From: Desulfobacterales bacterium
GTDB lineage: Bacteria > Desulfobacterota > DSM-4660 > Desulfatiglandales > Desulfatiglandaceae
Direction of reading: 5' to 3'
DNA: 7,155 nt
Assembly (NCBI GenBank): GCA_027061865.1
Contig: JAMOVZ010000359.1
Coordinates: 1-7,155 of the forward strand
Below are positions 6,562-7,155 of this stretch, piece by piece (within the stretch, counting starts at the first letter, position 1; the number at the start of each line of letters is the position of its first letter). Made by a program: the position numbers and the translations under genes. Below the pieces are notes generated by a model. The model did not search any database, had not been told where the DNA came from, and was given only the letters and a program-made list of their open reading frames with translations.

Positions 6562-7155
6562 CCATATAATACGATTAGAGGACGCCTTTAAGGGCTATAC
6601 CCTGGATCAAGACAAGGTGATAAGCCCGGAAGAGACTGTTGCTAGATTCAAAGAGAAAGTGGCCAAAACAGGCCTTCGCATATTGGATGAGACCGTGAGG
6701 ATCGACAAGGGAAGGCTGGGGATACCTGTTTACTTCAGCATGTGCGGGGAAGAGGCGAGACGGGTTATAGGGACCCGGAAACAGATGGGAAAGGGAGGCA
6801 CTCCTGCCCAGGCAGAGGCAAGCGCGGTTATGGAGCTTGCAGAGCGGTTCAGCTTTTTCTCCTTTTTTAGCTCAGAGGAAAATTTCATCTTGGAGAAGAT
6901 GAAAAACCTCAGGGACAAGGCCATTTCCCCAGATCTGATAGCAGCCTCAGCCCATGACGACTCAGAAGATGTGAGTAAGGCCCTGGAGTTTTTTTCAAAT
7001 CTTCCCATGCGGTGGGTATGGGCATGGAATCTAAGTGAAGAAAAGGAGCTTATGGCCCCAATTGACTGGTTTTACTTGCTGAATGAGTTTAATGGAACGT
7101 GTGCGGGAAACTGTAAAGAAGAGGCCATATTGCAGGGGATATGCGAGCTGGTTGA
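6548..7155 (+). CDS. YcaO-domain protein, 3'-truncated by window edge
   Basis: YcaO proteins use ATP to activate backbone amides and form azolines or thioamides; many members have no known substrate. This frame opens after a stop at 6515-6517 and runs off the right edge, giving 202 visible residues. The TTG at 6548 is chosen for its strong ribosome binding site; the next in-frame ATG (6740) would remove conserved sequence. IPVYFSMCGEEA (about 59-70) and KQMGKGGTPAQAEASAVMEL lead into the first ATP-binding signature SxxxExxER: Ser92, Glu96, Glu99, Arg100. The second signature ExxxQxxxExxE is seen at Glu192, Gln196, Glu200, with the last residues cut by the edge. The gene overlaps the LarE-like gene by 14 bases. 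The C-terminus, where a proline-rich tail would mark azoline-forming members, is not visible. No TfuA partner or peptide substrate gene is present in the window. The subfamily cannot be assigned from what is shown. Confidence 0.88.
   Translation, partial: MRHNDHIIRLEDAFKGYTLDQDKVISPEETVARFKEKVAKTGLRILDETVRIDKGRLGIPVYFSMCGEEARRVIGTRKQMGKGGTPAQAEASAVMELAERFSFFSFFSSEENFILEKMKNLRDKAISPDLIAASAHDDSEDVSKALEFFSNLPMRWVWAWNLSEEKELMAPIDWFYLLNEFNGTCAGNCKEEAILQGICELV

Overview
The window reads as one strand of bacterial chromosome. Every supported gene is on the + strand and packed tightly, apart from one AT-rich gap of 188 bases. The best taxonomic guess is an anaerobic bacterium of the Desulfobacterota (deltaproteobacterial) type. 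This rests on an overall impression: moderately GC-rich DNA, frequent AGG arginine codons, a Gld-type ABC system next to a YcaO-domain protein and a LarE-type sulfur transferase. No rRNA or other phylogenetic marker is present, so the assignment is tentative. I see no mobile element, CRISPR array, tRNA or rRNA.

Layout. Positions 1-851 hold the 3' part of mtnA (S-methyl-5-thioribose-1-phosphate isomerase, methionine salvage), cut off by the window edge. Positions 852-1039 are non-coding, with a small hairpin and two candidate sigma70-type promoters. From 1040 to the right edge runs an apparent operon of six genes: a GldA-like ABC ATPase, a GldF-like ABC-2 permease (GTG start), a GldG-like membrane-anchored auxiliary protein, a DUF4340 membrane-anchored protein, a LarE-family PP-loop sulfur transferase, and a YcaO-domain protein (TTG start) that runs off the right edge. 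Gaps between these genes are 15 and 17 bases, followed by overlaps of 4, 32 and 14 bases.

How the genes may work together. The first four form a recognisable membrane complex: ATPase, permease, and two proteins with large extracytoplasmic domains. Homologues are named after Bacteroidetes gliding genes, but the system is widespread in non-gliding bacteria and its substrate is not established. The last two are cytoplasmic ATP-using enzymes from families that do sulfur or amide-backbone chemistry. LarE carries three cysteines in the positions expected for the [4Fe-4S]-binding type. The YcaO protein has both ATP-binding signatures visible. The overlapping LarE-YcaO pair is the most interesting part of the window: it could be an uncharacterised sulfur-insertion (for example thioamide-forming) module, co-transcribed with an ABC transporter. 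That functional link is inference from gene order only.
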